The notes: generated by a model not told the origin, from the sequence alone. 64,000 nucleotides of DNA from Paraflavitalea sp. CAU 1676 (GCF_029223285.1 NZ_JARHUJ010000002.1:558001-622000), one strand, 5' to 3'. Shown: positions 51,504 through 60,251, counted from the stretch's first letter. Numbers and translations are program-made.

Positions 51504-52868
51504 TTATCGAACTGGTACAGGATGTTGGGTTGATGGTGTCATATCGTAAGGCAGCTGATATACCTGCCCTTTGTCGTTGGTAAAGTATAAGACCGATTTC
51601 GAGAGACTGTCTGCGTTTCCATCGGCCCAAAATGCATAGAAGCCTGGATGAGCATTTAATGGCCGCCGGGCATAGGAATGATTTCGTTGACTATGATGCG
51701 TAAGCACTTGCGGTCTTCTCCAGGTTTGTCCATTGTCGGCACTTTCCCACTTCACCATTTCGCCGCCGGTACCCCAGCGTTGCGGACCGGTTTCGGTGGG
51801 ACCAATGATCGTCCACCGGTTCTTGTCGAAGTACAAGGACCCCATATCGTAATTATGGGTGGAAGTGGTAATGGTGTTGAAATGCCACTTCCCCTTTTTC
51901 CAGTGCATGGTAACCCATTCGCGCGGATCGCCTTGTGGGCCGGGTGCGTGATGCCGGCTAATGACAGCCAGTATTACGGGGTTGCCTTCGGCATCGAAGT
52001 TGAGGTCGTTGAGGTATACCATTTTGCCTTCCGCTTCATAGTCCTTTACCAACGCCGGGTGCTGTTTGTTGGTGAGCGGTGTTTGAACGGGCTTGCCATC
52101 GATGGTGGTCCAGGTGTTGCCCATATCGGCGCTTTTCAACAGGTAACAATTGGTACGCTTGTCGACATTTCCACCAGGATGGTAATTGAAGACGGTATAT
52201 AGTGTTCCGTTGTGCATGTTGGAAACCTGGTAGTGTCCGCCCATGCCGGCGAGTTTTTGGTCGGGCGTCCAGGTGCGTCCATCAGCGCTCGTTGACCAGT
52301 AGAGTTCCCGGCCTTTGGTGTATTTGGTGAACAGGTGGATGAAGCCTTTTCCGGTTACCCACCAGGGCTGGGGGTAGGTGATCTCAGCTTCCCGTATCTG
52401 CTCAAAATCGTCAATGCTATAGGGCTGTTTGCTTTTGAATATAAGTCCGAGTCGGGAAGTATTGCGGCCGCTCACATAGACCCAGATGTACCCCTGCTCA
52501 TCGATCGAGAGTGAGGCATTGTCGTGCGGATCATCGACTCCCTTCTTGTCATACACGATCACGGGTTTAGGGACTTCGTTTTTTGCATGATCATAATAGG
52601 ATAACATGATCAATAGGTGGCGATCTTTCTCTCCGGTGGTGCCGCCGTACACAAAGAATGTTTTGTCAACCGATTTGGCATAAATGGCTACCGGCACGTG
52701 GCTGGAGGTGTAGGTACCCAATCCGCCGGAGTATTTATCGCCATACTGTGTTACCTGACCAAGGGTAAACCAAATGCCTTTATAGCCATCGGCGCGGGGC
52801 AGTTGTGCCAGTAAAGTGGCCTGACAGTTAAGGAGCAGCAGGGTGACAGATAATTTCAGGTATTTCAT
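51504..52868 (-). CDS. BNR-4 repeat beta-propeller protein (PL24/ulvan-lyase-like fold)
   Basis: 454 residues. Signal peptide 1-21. The mature protein begins ADGYKGIWFTLGQ, the entry signature of BNR-4 proteins. Asp-box-like repeats occur (SADGRTWTPDQ, SADMGNTWTT, SADNGQTWRRPQ), giving a seven-bladed propeller. DDPHDNASLSID carries a His that in ulvan lyases of related fold is part of the active site, so a lyase role is plausible but unproven. No T9SS domain is seen, so it is probably periplasmic. It overlaps neither neighbour (gaps of 4 and 16 bases) and is co-transcribed with two lyases. Confidence 0.88.
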   Translation of the reverse strand: MKYLKLSVTLLLLNCQATLLAQLPRADGYKGIWFTLGQVTQYGDKYSGGLGTYTSSHVPVAIYAKSVDKTFFVYGGTTGEKDRHLLIMLSYYDHAKNEVPKPVIVYDKKGVDDPHDNASLSIDEQGYIWVYVSGRNTSRLGLIFKSKQPYSIDDFEQIREAEITYPQPWWVTGKGFIHLFTKYTKGRELYWSTSADGRTWTPDQKLAGMGGHYQVSNMHNGTLYTVFNYHPGGNVDKRTNCYLLKSADMGNTWTTIDGKPVQTPLTNKQHPALVKDYEAEGKMVYLNDLNFDAEGNPVILAVISRHHAPGPQGDPREWVTMHWKKGKWHFNTITTSTHNYDMGSLYFDKNRWTIIGPTETGPQRWGTGGEMVKWESADNGQTWRRPQVLTHHSQRNHSYARRPLNAHPGFYAFWADGNADSLSKSVLYFTNDKGQVYQLPYDMTPSTQHPVPVR

Positions 52869-52872
52869 CGCC

Positions 52873-54762
52873 TCAATCCTTTTTCCAGTTGTCCAATGGG
52901 CCTAATGTTTTTGTCTTTGCCTTTGCAGCTTTTATAGGCTTCATCGTAGTAACGATGGTAGCCTTGGTGTTTGCCGGCAGGGTGAGTTCGAAACCGGTGA
53001 GTATGGTGCCGGGATTGGGTGCATCGTAGCTATTGGGCGGATCGGTTGACCACGTTTTCATGGTGAGCTTGCCGGGCGCGTTCACTTCGAGTTGCAGTTG
53101 TTTGCCGTCTTTCGAAAGCAAGGCGGTATTGTTGCCTGTGATCTTCACCTCTGCAGGGGTGAGTAAGGTGAACCGGATGGTGGTGGGCGTATCGAGCGTT
53201 ACTACTTCATCCTGCACCACGACATATGCTTTATCGACGATAGCGATACCGCGATTGGCTTTGGCGAGTGCTCCCTTGTACACAGGCGTCATATCGGTTG
53301 TGGCCTGCATGAAGGCTGGCAGGGTAGATGTGCTGGTGATGGGCGCATAACCCACTACGCGCTGGTGCTGGTTGTTTACGGTAAGGGTGTTGTGTACGAG
53401 GTTGGTGAGGCGGAATACCGTCCACCGCTCGGCATCCTGGGTGCGTCCAAACAGTTTGATGCCTTTCGACTCAAGCGATTCGTAGTCTTGCATACCAAAG
53501 TCCATGGCCCAGCGTACCCCGTCTGCTTCCATCACAAAGGAGCCGATGTCCATATGCGCGTGGTTCACGGATACCGAACCGCCTTTCATGCCTACAAAGA
53601 GGGCATTGGGATCGGTCCAGGAGCTGCGCATCAGGGCTACGGGGTTCTTGCCTTTGCCTACCCACATGGTAGTGGCGGGTGCTTTCGCTTTATCGATACT
53701 GATACCGGCGCCCCAGAGCATGATGGCGGGCAGCAGGCGATTACTTACATGTGATTGTGGATCGGTGTTCTGTAAACGGCTTTTCTCCACCCACAACAGG
53801 GATGGATCTTTTTGTTTGTTGGCAAACCAGAACATCGCAGGTTGCAGGCCGCCATTTCCGCCTGCATCGGAGTAGTTAAATGGTTTACCCGAGGGGCCGG
53901 TCATATTTTCGAGGTAGCCGGCAGTCTTCAGGAAACCAGGCTGACTGTTGAGGCCAAAGTCTTTGCCAAACAACTTTTCAATGGCACTATTGAACATTAC
54001 ATTGAAGCTGGTGCCATAACCCCAGTAGCCATAACCTTCGGGATAGGCGCCATCGGGGGCGTAATCGGCCATGGGGCGGGTGATGGTTTCGATGGCGCGG
54101 TTGATGATCTGCCGGGCCAGTGCTGGTTCATCTTCGTAGATGGCCATGGCGCCGTATGTCATGCCTGCATTGCAGACCTGGTTCCAGTTGTGCTCCGCCT
54201 TTAACCAGCTATTGTATTTGGCCTCCAGGGATGGTTCTATACCTTTCTTGAGTATGGCTTCTTTGATGGCTGTGCGGGAGGTGGGCGATAGCTGATCATA
54301 TAGCCAGTCGTACCCAATGGCCATGGCCATCGTCATTTCAGCCACGTCGAGGAAGTGGGTGGGGTTCCAATCGGAGAAGGCCGCGATGGCGAGCATTTCC
54401 TTTTCGGCTCTTTGTTGATACACAGCTTGCTGCGTGAGGCGATAGGAGTAGGAGAGGAAGAAGAGCCGGCGGATGGCTTCCCTTGATTTATCGAGTAGGC
54501 GGCGGCCGATCTGGATACGTTCTATGGGCGCGGCTTTTACGATGATGTCTGATTCATTCAGGATGGCCTGGTGCAGACGGCTCCAGGTTTGATCACCACT
54601 GATGGTGGCCTTGATCTTGCTTTCTTCGCCCTTTATCAATAGTATACGTGGATGTGCGGGAGCGGTTTTAAAGCTACCAAGATGGTCTGTTTGTGCGTTC
54701 GCTGGTACGGTGGCCATGAACGCCAGGGCCAGCAGGCCAGGCAGTAATGTTCTTATTCGCAT
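52873..54762 (-). CDS. Heparinase II/III-family polysaccharide lyase
   Basis: 629 residues. Signal peptide 1-23 (ANAQ). An alpha/alpha-toroid occupies about 40-350, with KAEHNWNQVCNAGM (catalytic-region His) and PDGAYPEGYGYWGYG (catalytic-region Tyr). A beta-sandwich with the heparinase II/III domain follows, containing NHAHMDIGSFVMEADGVRWAMDFG with the second His. The pattern is close to heparinase II-type enzymes (PL21 group and relatives), which remove uronate-linked disaccharides by beta-elimination. The C-terminus is Lys-rich, without a sorting domain. First gene of the leftward operon, transcribed from the divergent operator region at 54852-54900. Confidence 0.92.
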   Translation of the reverse strand: MRIRTLLPGLLALAFMATVPANAQTDHLGSFKTAPAHPRILLIKGEESKIKATISGDQTWSRLHQAILNESDIIVKAAPIERIQIGRRLLDKSREAIRRLFFLSYSYRLTQQAVYQQRAEKEMLAIAAFSDWNPTHFLDVAEMTMAMAIGYDWLYDQLSPTSRTAIKEAILKKGIEPSLEAKYNSWLKAEHNWNQVCNAGMTYGAMAIYEDEPALARQIINRAIETITRPMADYAPDGAYPEGYGYWGYGTSFNVMFNSAIEKLFGKDFGLNSQPGFLKTAGYLENMTGPSGKPFNYSDAGGNGGLQPAMFWFANKQKDPSLLWVEKSRLQNTDPQSHVSNRLLPAIMLWGAGISIDKAKAPATTMWVGKGKNPVALMRSSWTDPNALFVGMKGGSVSVNHAHMDIGSFVMEADGVRWAMDFGMQDYESLESKGIKLFGRTQDAERWTVFRLTNLVHNTLTVNNQHQRVVGYAPITSTSTLPAFMQATTDMTPVYKGALAKANRGIAIVDKAYVVVQDEVVTLDTPTTIRFTLLTPAEVKITGNNTALLSKDGKQLQLEVNAPGKLTMKTWSTDPPNSYDAPNPGTILTGFELTLPANTKATIVTTMKPIKAAKAKTKTLGPLDNWKKD

Positions 54763-54851
54763 ACGGCAATCGTGTTTCGCAGGTGGTGAATACTTTCGGT
54801 AAATTAGACATTCTGTGGGATTGGAAACCTTCGCTGCGGGGGTATATATTT

Positions 54852-54900
54852 ACGAAAACGTTTCAGTAAATAAAAAGTGTCAAACTGAAAACGATTCCAG
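54852..54900. promoter_or_regulatory. LacI-type operator pair shared by the lyase operon and lacI
   Basis: ACGAAAACGTTTCAG (54852-54866) and CTGAAAACGATTCCAG (54885-54900). Their cores are 33 bases apart, exactly as upstream of susC, and the sites are the same sequences apart from one flanking base. They lie about 90 bases upstream of the heparinase-like gene and 215 upstream of lacI, implying autoregulation. Confidence 0.72.
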
Positions 54901-54953
54901 CTTTTTTCCCCAAGTTTACCCGGCTATTTGTTAACCCTAAAAAACGATTGCTT

Positions 54954-55069
54954 ATGCTATTGACTTCTCCACGTGTAAACACTGGTCCTGCAACTCAAGT
55001 GGCAGCCTAAGCACTTCACGGAACGCAAATTGCCCGGATAAACTGGAAACGATTTCAGCAACTATTAAA
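54954..55069 (+). pseudogene. Decayed copy of the first codons of susC
   Basis: The ATG at 54954 follows the same CTTATGC context as the susC start at 40694. At 55043 the sequence reads L-E-T-I-S-A-T-I-K, against L-K-T-I-S-G-T-V-K in susC, with 20 of 27 bases equal. The distance from ATG to this point is 89 bases here and 96 in susC, so the frame is broken, and a stop occurs after 18 codons. The copied promoter just before supports duplication. Confidence 0.45.
55043..55058 (+). promoter_or_regulatory. Operator-like palindrome before lacI
   Basis: CTGGAAACGATTTCAG differs at one base from the palindrome inside susC at 40790. It lies 56 bases before the lacI start, a position suited to repression. 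Confidence 0.5.
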
Positions 55070-55113
55070 CCTGCGGGTTTATATGGTATCCTTACCGTGA
55101 ATGCCTGCCGACT

Positions 55114-56145
55114 ATGAAGAAAAAGAACAACAAGAAAAACTCTATTCAGGATATTGCAGAGGCCCTGCAATTATCGCCCGCCACCATATCGAGGGTGTTG
55201 AACAATCACCCGCATGTGCACGAGTCAACCCGTTCCAAGGTGATGACCATGGTGGAACAGGTTGGGTATAAGCGCAATATTATGGCTTCGGGCTTGCGTA
55301 CCAACAAGACGAATACCATTGGCTTGATCGTTCCGCGTATTTCCATGTTTGTACATACGGAGATCATTACGGCCATCCAGAATGGTTTGCATACGCAGGG
55401 GTATAACCTGATCATTTGTCAATCGAACGATTCACTCGAGATCGAGAAAGACCTGGCGCATACCTTGTATGCGTCGCGGGTGGATGCCGTGATCGTTGCG
55501 TGCACCCTGTTCACGTCCGATTTCAGTCATTTTGATATACTTACACAAAACGATATTCCCGTTCTGTTCTATGACCGGGTGCCGGTGAAGCCTTATCCTG
55601 CCTGTATTATCAAAGGCGATGATTCGCGTGGCGCCTATCTGGCCACTTCTCACCTGATCGAGCTGGGAAGCCGGCGCATCGCTTATATATCGGGCCCGAT
55701 GAGCTGCAATATCTACATTGACAGGTATGCCGGTTTTCAGCAAGCGATGCGGCAGCATGGTATAAGTATCCAGCAGGAGTTGGTATTCTATCACGAGCTG
55801 ACGGTCGACAATGCGCGGAAGACGCTGCATAAGTTGTTTGCCCGCGAGCCCTATCCGGATGCCGTATTGTGTGCCAATGACCTTACCGCATTGACGGTTT
55901 TGAGCTTTGCCAAAGAGAAAGGTATGTCTGTGCCGCAGGACCTGCGGATCGTGGGTTACTCGAATGATCCCCGGTCGTCGATCGTTACGCCTTCCATCAC
56001 TACCGTAGAGCAGTTTCCGGGGCGTATCGGCAATGTGATCGTGAGTGAAGTGCTGAAGTTGCTGAAGAACGGGTACGACATGGCCGCGTTGGATACCACG
56101 CCGATCGTTACGCCGGTGGAGTTGATCAGGAGAATGTCGACGTAA
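55114..56145 (+). CDS. LacI-family transcription regulator of the utilisation locus
   Basis: 343 residues. The N-terminal helix-turn-helix reads SIQDIAEALQLSPATISRVLNNHPHV, with the hinge helix sequence ASGLRTNKTNTIGLIVP following. A periplasmic-binding-like effector domain spans 65-335 (FYDRVPVKP, AILCANDLTAL-like AVLCANDLTALTV). It probably binds an oligosaccharide of the degraded polymer. Location at the divergent operator, with matching sites before susC, makes it the likely local regulator (inference). It is followed by GH88 after 34 bases. A very Lys-rich start (MKKKNNKKN) precedes the DNA-binding domain. Confidence 0.94.
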   Translation: MKKKNNKKNSIQDIAEALQLSPATISRVLNNHPHVHESTRSKVMTMVEQVGYKRNIMASGLRTNKTNTIGLIVPRISMFVHTEIITAIQNGLHTQGYNLIICQSNDSLEIEKDLAHTLYASRVDAVIVACTLFTSDFSHFDILTQNDIPVLFYDRVPVKPYPACIIKGDDSRGAYLATSHLIELGSRRIAYISGPMSCNIYIDRYAGFQQAMRQHGISIQQELVFYHELTVDNARKTLHKLFAREPYPDAVLCANDLTALTVLSFAKEKGMSVPQDLRIVGYSNDPRSSIVTPSITTVEQFPGRIGNVIVSEVLKLLKNGYDMAALDTTPIVTPVELIRRMST

Positions 56146-56179
56146 TCACTTATTTACACTACACTACTTAATAATTTAT

Positions 56180-57367
56180 ATGAAAAGGTTTAACCTGGCC
56201 CTGGTGGGTCTGCTGGCTGCACACCTGGTATCGGCGCAGAGCGATAAGAAAGCCATGAAGCTGCTGATCGACGAAAATATGCAATTTGCTGCGAAACAGT
56301 ACAAGGTGCTGGCTTCTAAAGTACCGGCTACCCTGATGCCCCGCAGTTACAATGCAGAGAAAGATTCACTGGTGACGAGCAACACCAAATGGTGGTGCAG
56401 CGGTTTTTATCCCGGCACTTTGTGGATGATCTACGATGGTACGAAAGACGCTGCCATTAAAGAAGAAGCCGAGAAAAGACTGGGCATCCTCGAAAAGGAA
56501 AAGACCTATACCGGCAACCATGATCTTGGCTTCATGATGTTCTGCAGCTTTGGTACTGCTTATTCCATTACCAGGAATCCTGCTTACAAGGACGTTGTGT
56601 TTACCGCTGCCAATTCCCTGTCGACAAGGTATCGCCCTTCTATCCAGGCTATCCAGTCGTGGGATTCGAGCAGGAATTTCAAGTGTCCGGTGATCATCGA
56701 TAATATGATGAACCTCGAGTTGCTGGAATGGGTAACAAAGAATGGTGGTGAAAAACGTCTCCACGAGATTGCCGTGACGCATTCAAATACTACTTTAAAG
56801 AATCATTTCCGGGCTGATAATAGTTCGTACCATGTTATCGACTACAATCTCTCTACCGGCGGCGTATCGCGCAAAGTAACCCACCAGGGTTTTGCCGATG
56901 AATCGGCCTGGGCGCGGGGACAAGCCTGGGGTTTGTATGGCTACACCGTGATGTATCGTTTTACCAAAGATCAAGCGTACCTGGCTCAGGCACAGAAGAT
57001 CGCAGCGTATATGCTGAAGCATCCGAATTTACCGGCCGACAAAGTTCCTTACTGGGATTACAACGCCCCGGATGTTCCGGGTGCAAAACGCGACGCTTCT
57101 GCGGGTTCTATCATGGCATCGGCCTTATTGGAACTCGCCCAGTATACCAAAGGGCAGCAACGCAATGAGTACATTGGTGCTGCTGAAGTGGTGCTGAAGG
57201 CGCTGGGATCACCTGCCTACCGCGCGCCGCTGGGTGCCAACGGTGGTTTCATCCTGTTGCACAGCGTAGGTTCTTTGCCGCATAAATCGGAAGTGGATGT
57301 TCCGCTTACGTATGCCGATTATTATTTCATCGAAGCATTGAGCCGGTACAAACAATGGTACTTGTAA
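56180..57367 (+). CDS. GH88 unsaturated glucuronyl hydrolase
   Basis: 395 residues. Signal peptide 1-19 (VSAQ), so periplasmic. The alpha/alpha-barrel motifs of the family are present: KWWCSGFYPGTLWMIY, TGNHDLGFMMFCSFG with a first catalytic-region Asp, VIIDNMMNLELLEW with the second, and ESAWARGQAWGLYGYT. The enzyme hydrates the double bond of the terminal delta-4,5 unsaturated uronate left by lyases and so releases it. It completes the chain from the PL8, heparinase-like and PL5-like lyases. It is co-transcribed with lacI. Confidence 0.94.
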   Translation: MKRFNLALVGLLAAHLVSAQSDKKAMKLLIDENMQFAAKQYKVLASKVPATLMPRSYNAEKDSLVTSNTKWWCSGFYPGTLWMIYDGTKDAAIKEEAEKRLGILEKEKTYTGNHDLGFMMFCSFGTAYSITRNPAYKDVVFTAANSLSTRYRPSIQAIQSWDSSRNFKCPVIIDNMMNLELLEWVTKNGGEKRLHEIAVTHSNTTLKNHFRADNSSYHVIDYNLSTGGVSRKVTHQGFADESAWARGQAWGLYGYTVMYRFTKDQAYLAQAQKIAAYMLKHPNLPADKVPYWDYNAPDVPGAKRDASAGSIMASALLELAQYTKGQQRNEYIGAAEVVLKALGSPAYRAPLGANGGFILLHSVGSLPHKSEVDVPLTYADYYFIEALSRYKQWYL

Positions 57368-57395
57368 TATAAGCGGTCCTTAAGATGTTATAGCG

Positions 57396-57434
57396 GGGCC
57401 TCCGCTGGCAGTCAGATACTGCTGGTGGAGGCCC
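57396..57434 (+). terminator. Hairpin at the 3' end of GH88, overlapping the end of the convergent lacI-type gene
   Basis: The stem GGGCCTCC/GGAGGCCC is extended inward by imperfect CAGT/ACTG pairing and is followed on the plus strand by CTTTG. The stop codon of the opposing gene (57412) lies in the loop. The T-run is short, so termination may be weak. Confidence 0.55.
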
Positions 57435-58425
57435 TTTGTATGAGGGATGACTTGAAGACGATGCTTTCATTGGCGAGCGGCGCGTGTTTCTTCTCCAGGT
57501 TGTTGAGCAAACGGGCAGCCGCTTCCTTGCCAATATCGAAGGCTGGTTGCGTGATGGTTGTGAGTGATGGGTTGAGAAAGGAGGCAATGCGGAGGTTAGA
57601 GAAGCTGAGCACTTTTACATCCTGTGGTATGCGCAGGTTAAGGCGGCTGCATACTTCGTACCCATCCATGGCATAACGTTCTACGGCGGCAAATATGCCG
57701 TCTGGTTTCTCCCGCCTGAATAGCTCTTCGATCATTTCAATATCCCTGTCGTCGTCATTGATGCATTCCACGATCAGCGAATCGCTGACGGGTAAGTGAT
57801 GATCTGCCATTGCCTGCAGGTATCCGCGCTTTCTTTTGTTGCCGATGGAGAGTTTACTGGAAATGGCGAAATGGGTGATCTTTTTGCATCCCTGGCCGAT
57901 GAGGTGTTTGGTAGCCAGGTAGCTACTCTCGAAATCGTCTGTCGTTACTTTCAGCGTATCGATCTCGTCACATACACGGTCGAAGAATACAATGGGCAGG
58001 CCTTTATCGCGCAGGTTCTTGAAATGGGTATAGTCGGTGGTGGTGCCGGCTACCGAGATCAATGCTCCATCGACACGGCCATTGAACAGTTCACGGGCAA
58101 AGGCCACTTCCCGTTTATAATCTTCGTGCGTAAGGTAAATGAGTACATGGTAGCCTTTTTCCTGGGCAACGCTTTCGATGCCATTGATGGCCAGGGTGAA
58201 ATAGTTGTTGGCGATCTCCGGTATGATCACCGCTATGGTTTTGCTTTTATGCTTGCGCAAACTGCTGGCATGGGGATTGGGCTGGTAATTGAGCTCATTG
58301 GCGAGCGCCACCACCTTTTCCTTGGTTTCCTTGCTGATGTCATAGCTGTCGCGCAATGCCTTGGATACGGTTGCTATGGACAGGTTGAGCAGCTGCGCGA
58401 GTTTCTTGATGTTGACTGGCTCCAT
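57412..58425 (-). CDS. LacI-family transcription regulator (second)
   Basis: 337 residues. The helix-turn-helix reads NIKKLAQLLNLSIATVSKALRDSYDI, with the hinge NPHASSLRKHKSKTIAVIIPEI, and the effector-binding domain follows (VVFFDRVCDEIDT, DGIFAAVERYAMDGYEVC). It belongs to a different subgroup from the regulator at 55114. The target is not clear: an AAACGATTGCGC sequence lies just upstream (58437-58448), possibly an autoregulatory site. It points toward the locus but is convergent with GH88. Confidence 0.92.
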   Translation of the reverse strand: MEPVNIKKLAQLLNLSIATVSKALRDSYDISKETKEKVVALANELNYQPNPHASSLRKHKSKTIAVIIPEIANNYFTLAINGIESVAQEKGYHVLIYLTHEDYKREVAFARELFNGRVDGALISVAGTTTDYTHFKNLRDKGLPIVFFDRVCDEIDTLKVTTDDFESSYLATKHLIGQGCKKITHFAISSKLSIGNKRKRGYLQAMADHHLPVSDSLIVECINDDDRDIEMIEELFRREKPDGIFAAVERYAMDGYEVCSRLNLRIPQDVKVLSFSNLRIASFLNPSLTTITQPAFDIGKEAAARLLNNLEKKHAPLANESIVFKSSLIQRASTSSI

Positions 58426-58518
58426 ATGTTTTACTCAAACGATTGCGCTGTAAGCTAAGCATCTTTTGAATACGTAACTGTCCTATCAGAAGCTATGTGG
58501 AAAAGAAATAGTGTATCA

Positions 58519-59313
58519 TTAACGCTTTAAGAATTCGATCACTACATTGGCGAATTGTTGACTGGAAGCTGCATTGTTGTGGTTGCCTGGTACGGATGCC
58601 AGTGTTGCACGGGGAAACAGCTTCGCGAGATCGGCTGCAGAGCCACTGTCGGCGTCTTCTGTGCCGCATATCACGAGTATGGGTTTCTTGATCGTAGCGA
58701 GTGTTTCCTTACTGGTGGAGGGTTGTTCTTTCTGTAGTAACGCGAGCGCTGTTTGATCGAGGCCCGACTTCTGTACATATTCCACCAGTCCTTTTAATTC
58801 GGGAATGGAGTCGCCGGAGAGGGCGCGGTAAAACATAATGCGGCGTGGCCAATCGGGGTTGGTGAAATCGGTGCCCATACCACCGAGTATCGCTTTGTTG
58901 ATCCGTTTATCGAGGGTAAGCAAGCGCGCTGTGATGATGGATCCGCGTGAATAGCCCAGCACATCATATTTTTTAATACCGAGGTGGAAGAGGAGACCGA
59001 TGAGGTCTTTGGCTTCCGCATCGTTCGCATAAGCCGCAGCTTCATGCGGCTTGTCGGACTTGCCATTGCCGCGCAGATCGGCGGTGATGACCTGATAACC
59101 GGCTTCCTGCAGACTTGTGTATAGGGCCGCTTTTTTCCACGTGCTGCTGTTGACGATGAACCCATGTACCAAGAGGATAGGTTTACCGGTGCCTTTTACT
59201 TCGTAGTAGATCTTTGTACCATCAAAAGAGGTAAAGTAATCAGTGGAGTCGTGTTGGGCATATACGCTGCCGGCAACAAGTAAGGCGGTCAAGTGCGTGA
59301 TTAGCTGTTTCAT
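58519..59313 (-). CDS. Secreted alpha/beta hydrolase
   Basis: 264 residues. Signal peptide 1-19 (SVYAQ). It has the oxyanion motif LLVHGFIVNSSTW, the nucleophile elbow GYSRGS with the catalytic Ser, a late Asp in CGTEDADSG and His in PGNHNNAA, giving a full Ser-Asp-His triad. It is probably an esterase or lipase-like hydrolase in the periplasm; no specific substrate is indicated. It lies 93 bases upstream of the second lacI-type gene on the same strand, so it may share that operon. Confidence 0.9.
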   Translation of the reverse strand: MKQLITHLTALLVAGSVYAQHDSTDYFTSFDGTKIYYEVKGTGKPILLVHGFIVNSSTWKKAALYTSLQEAGYQVITADLRGNGKSDKPHEAAAYANDAEAKDLIGLLFHLGIKKYDVLGYSRGSIITARLLTLDKRINKAILGGMGTDFTNPDWPRRIMFYRALSGDSIPELKGLVEYVQKSGLDQTALALLQKEQPSTSKETLATIKKPILVICGTEDADSGSAADLAKLFPRATLASVPGNHNNAASSQQFANVVIEFLKR

Positions 59314-59446
59314 GTGTTTTGGTATTGGCTTTTAGTTGAGTGTATCGGGGCGTGCCAATGGCCCGCCGGGCGCGGATCCTGACAATTTATGGGCCTTTCC
59401 AAACGTTAGTAATATGCACAATTCCTATCAATAAACCCAACCAAAC

Positions 59447-60106
59447 ATGAGAAAAATTGTCATATCGGCACTATTTCTAATAGCTAATGCTGCTCATGCA
59501 CAATCCCTTCCCCGGGAATTTGAGGGTGTCATCACCTACAAAACGACCATCGTTCTCAAAGATAAAAGTCTCAATTTGGATAAGTTGTACGAGATGTTTG
59601 GAAAAGAAAGGCAGTATTTCTTCAAAGCCGGTAAATACAAGTGGGTGCCGAAAGCCGTAAAGCTGGAATACGAGATCTTCAATCCTGTCCTTTCGCCCTC
59701 CCTGATCATTGACAAATATCATTCCACCGATACGCTTTACTACCGGGATGCGAAAAAAGATCCTGACACGGTGCAGAACGTTTATGAGGGAGCCTCCAAA
59801 ACGATCCTGAATATTCCCTGTCATTCGAGCGTGTTTACCGTATACAATACAGTGAGTAAAGATGAAATACGCAGAACTATCTATTACCCTTCAGACTCCC
59901 TGCAGTATGCACGACCTTATTACGACCAGCATGTTGCCATGGGGCAGGGTTTTATTGCGCGATACACCAAGGCGTTGCCATTAAGGATGGAGCTTGATAT
60001 GAAAACAGTTCCTTTCACCATCATTTATGAAGCCACGAAGATTGAATGGAAACCTGTTTCGGATAGCGAGTTTGCGGTTAATGAGCGGCTGCCGGTCAGG
60101 AAGTAA
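59447..60106 (+). CDS. Secreted protein of unknown function
   Basis: 219 residues. Signal peptide 1-18 (AHAQ). The mature protein begins REFEGVITYKTTIVLKDK, a start shared by several periplasmic beta-rich families in Bacteroidota that carry DUF4412-like or outer-membrane lipoprotein-sorting-like folds. Its size and beta-strand pattern fit such a fold, but the family is not certain. It is convergent with the TlpA-like gene and shares a bidirectional terminator with it. No functional residues are identifiable. Confidence 0.7.
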   Translation: MRKIVISALFLIANAAHAQSLPREFEGVITYKTTIVLKDKSLNLDKLYEMFGKERQYFFKAGKYKWVPKAVKLEYEIFNPVLSPSLIIDKYHSTDTLYYRDAKKDPDTVQNVYEGASKTILNIPCHSSVFTVYNTVSKDEIRRTIYYPSDSLQYARPYYDQHVAMGQGFIARYTKALPLRMELDMKTVPFTIIYEATKIEWKPVSDSEFAVNERLPVRK

Positions 60107-60141
60107 ATGAACAAACTAATTCTAAATAATCTGCTATAAGT

Positions 60142-60172
60142 AAAAAGGCAACCCAAACGGGCTGCCTTTTTT
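60142..60172. terminator. Bidirectional intrinsic terminator
   Basis: The stem AAAAAGGCAaCCC/GGGcTGCCTTTTT (one mismatch) with a 4-base loop has T-runs on both strands. It serves the convergent genes ending at 60106 and 60252. Confidence 0.9.
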
Positions 60173-60251
60173 GTCTTCACGGGACCGCGATTCTGGGTAA
60201 CCGGATGTTTCCCGACGGGTACGAGATCGCGGGTACAGTACTTAGTTATCC

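Larger units (their letters stand above)
54763..55113. other. Divergent control region between the lyase operon and lacI
   Basis: 351 bases. It holds a LacI-type operator pair, an AT-rich core, an unused ATG at 54954 with susC-like sequence, and a further palindrome at 55043. It mirrors the susC control region and first codons over about 215 bases. Confidence 0.75.
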
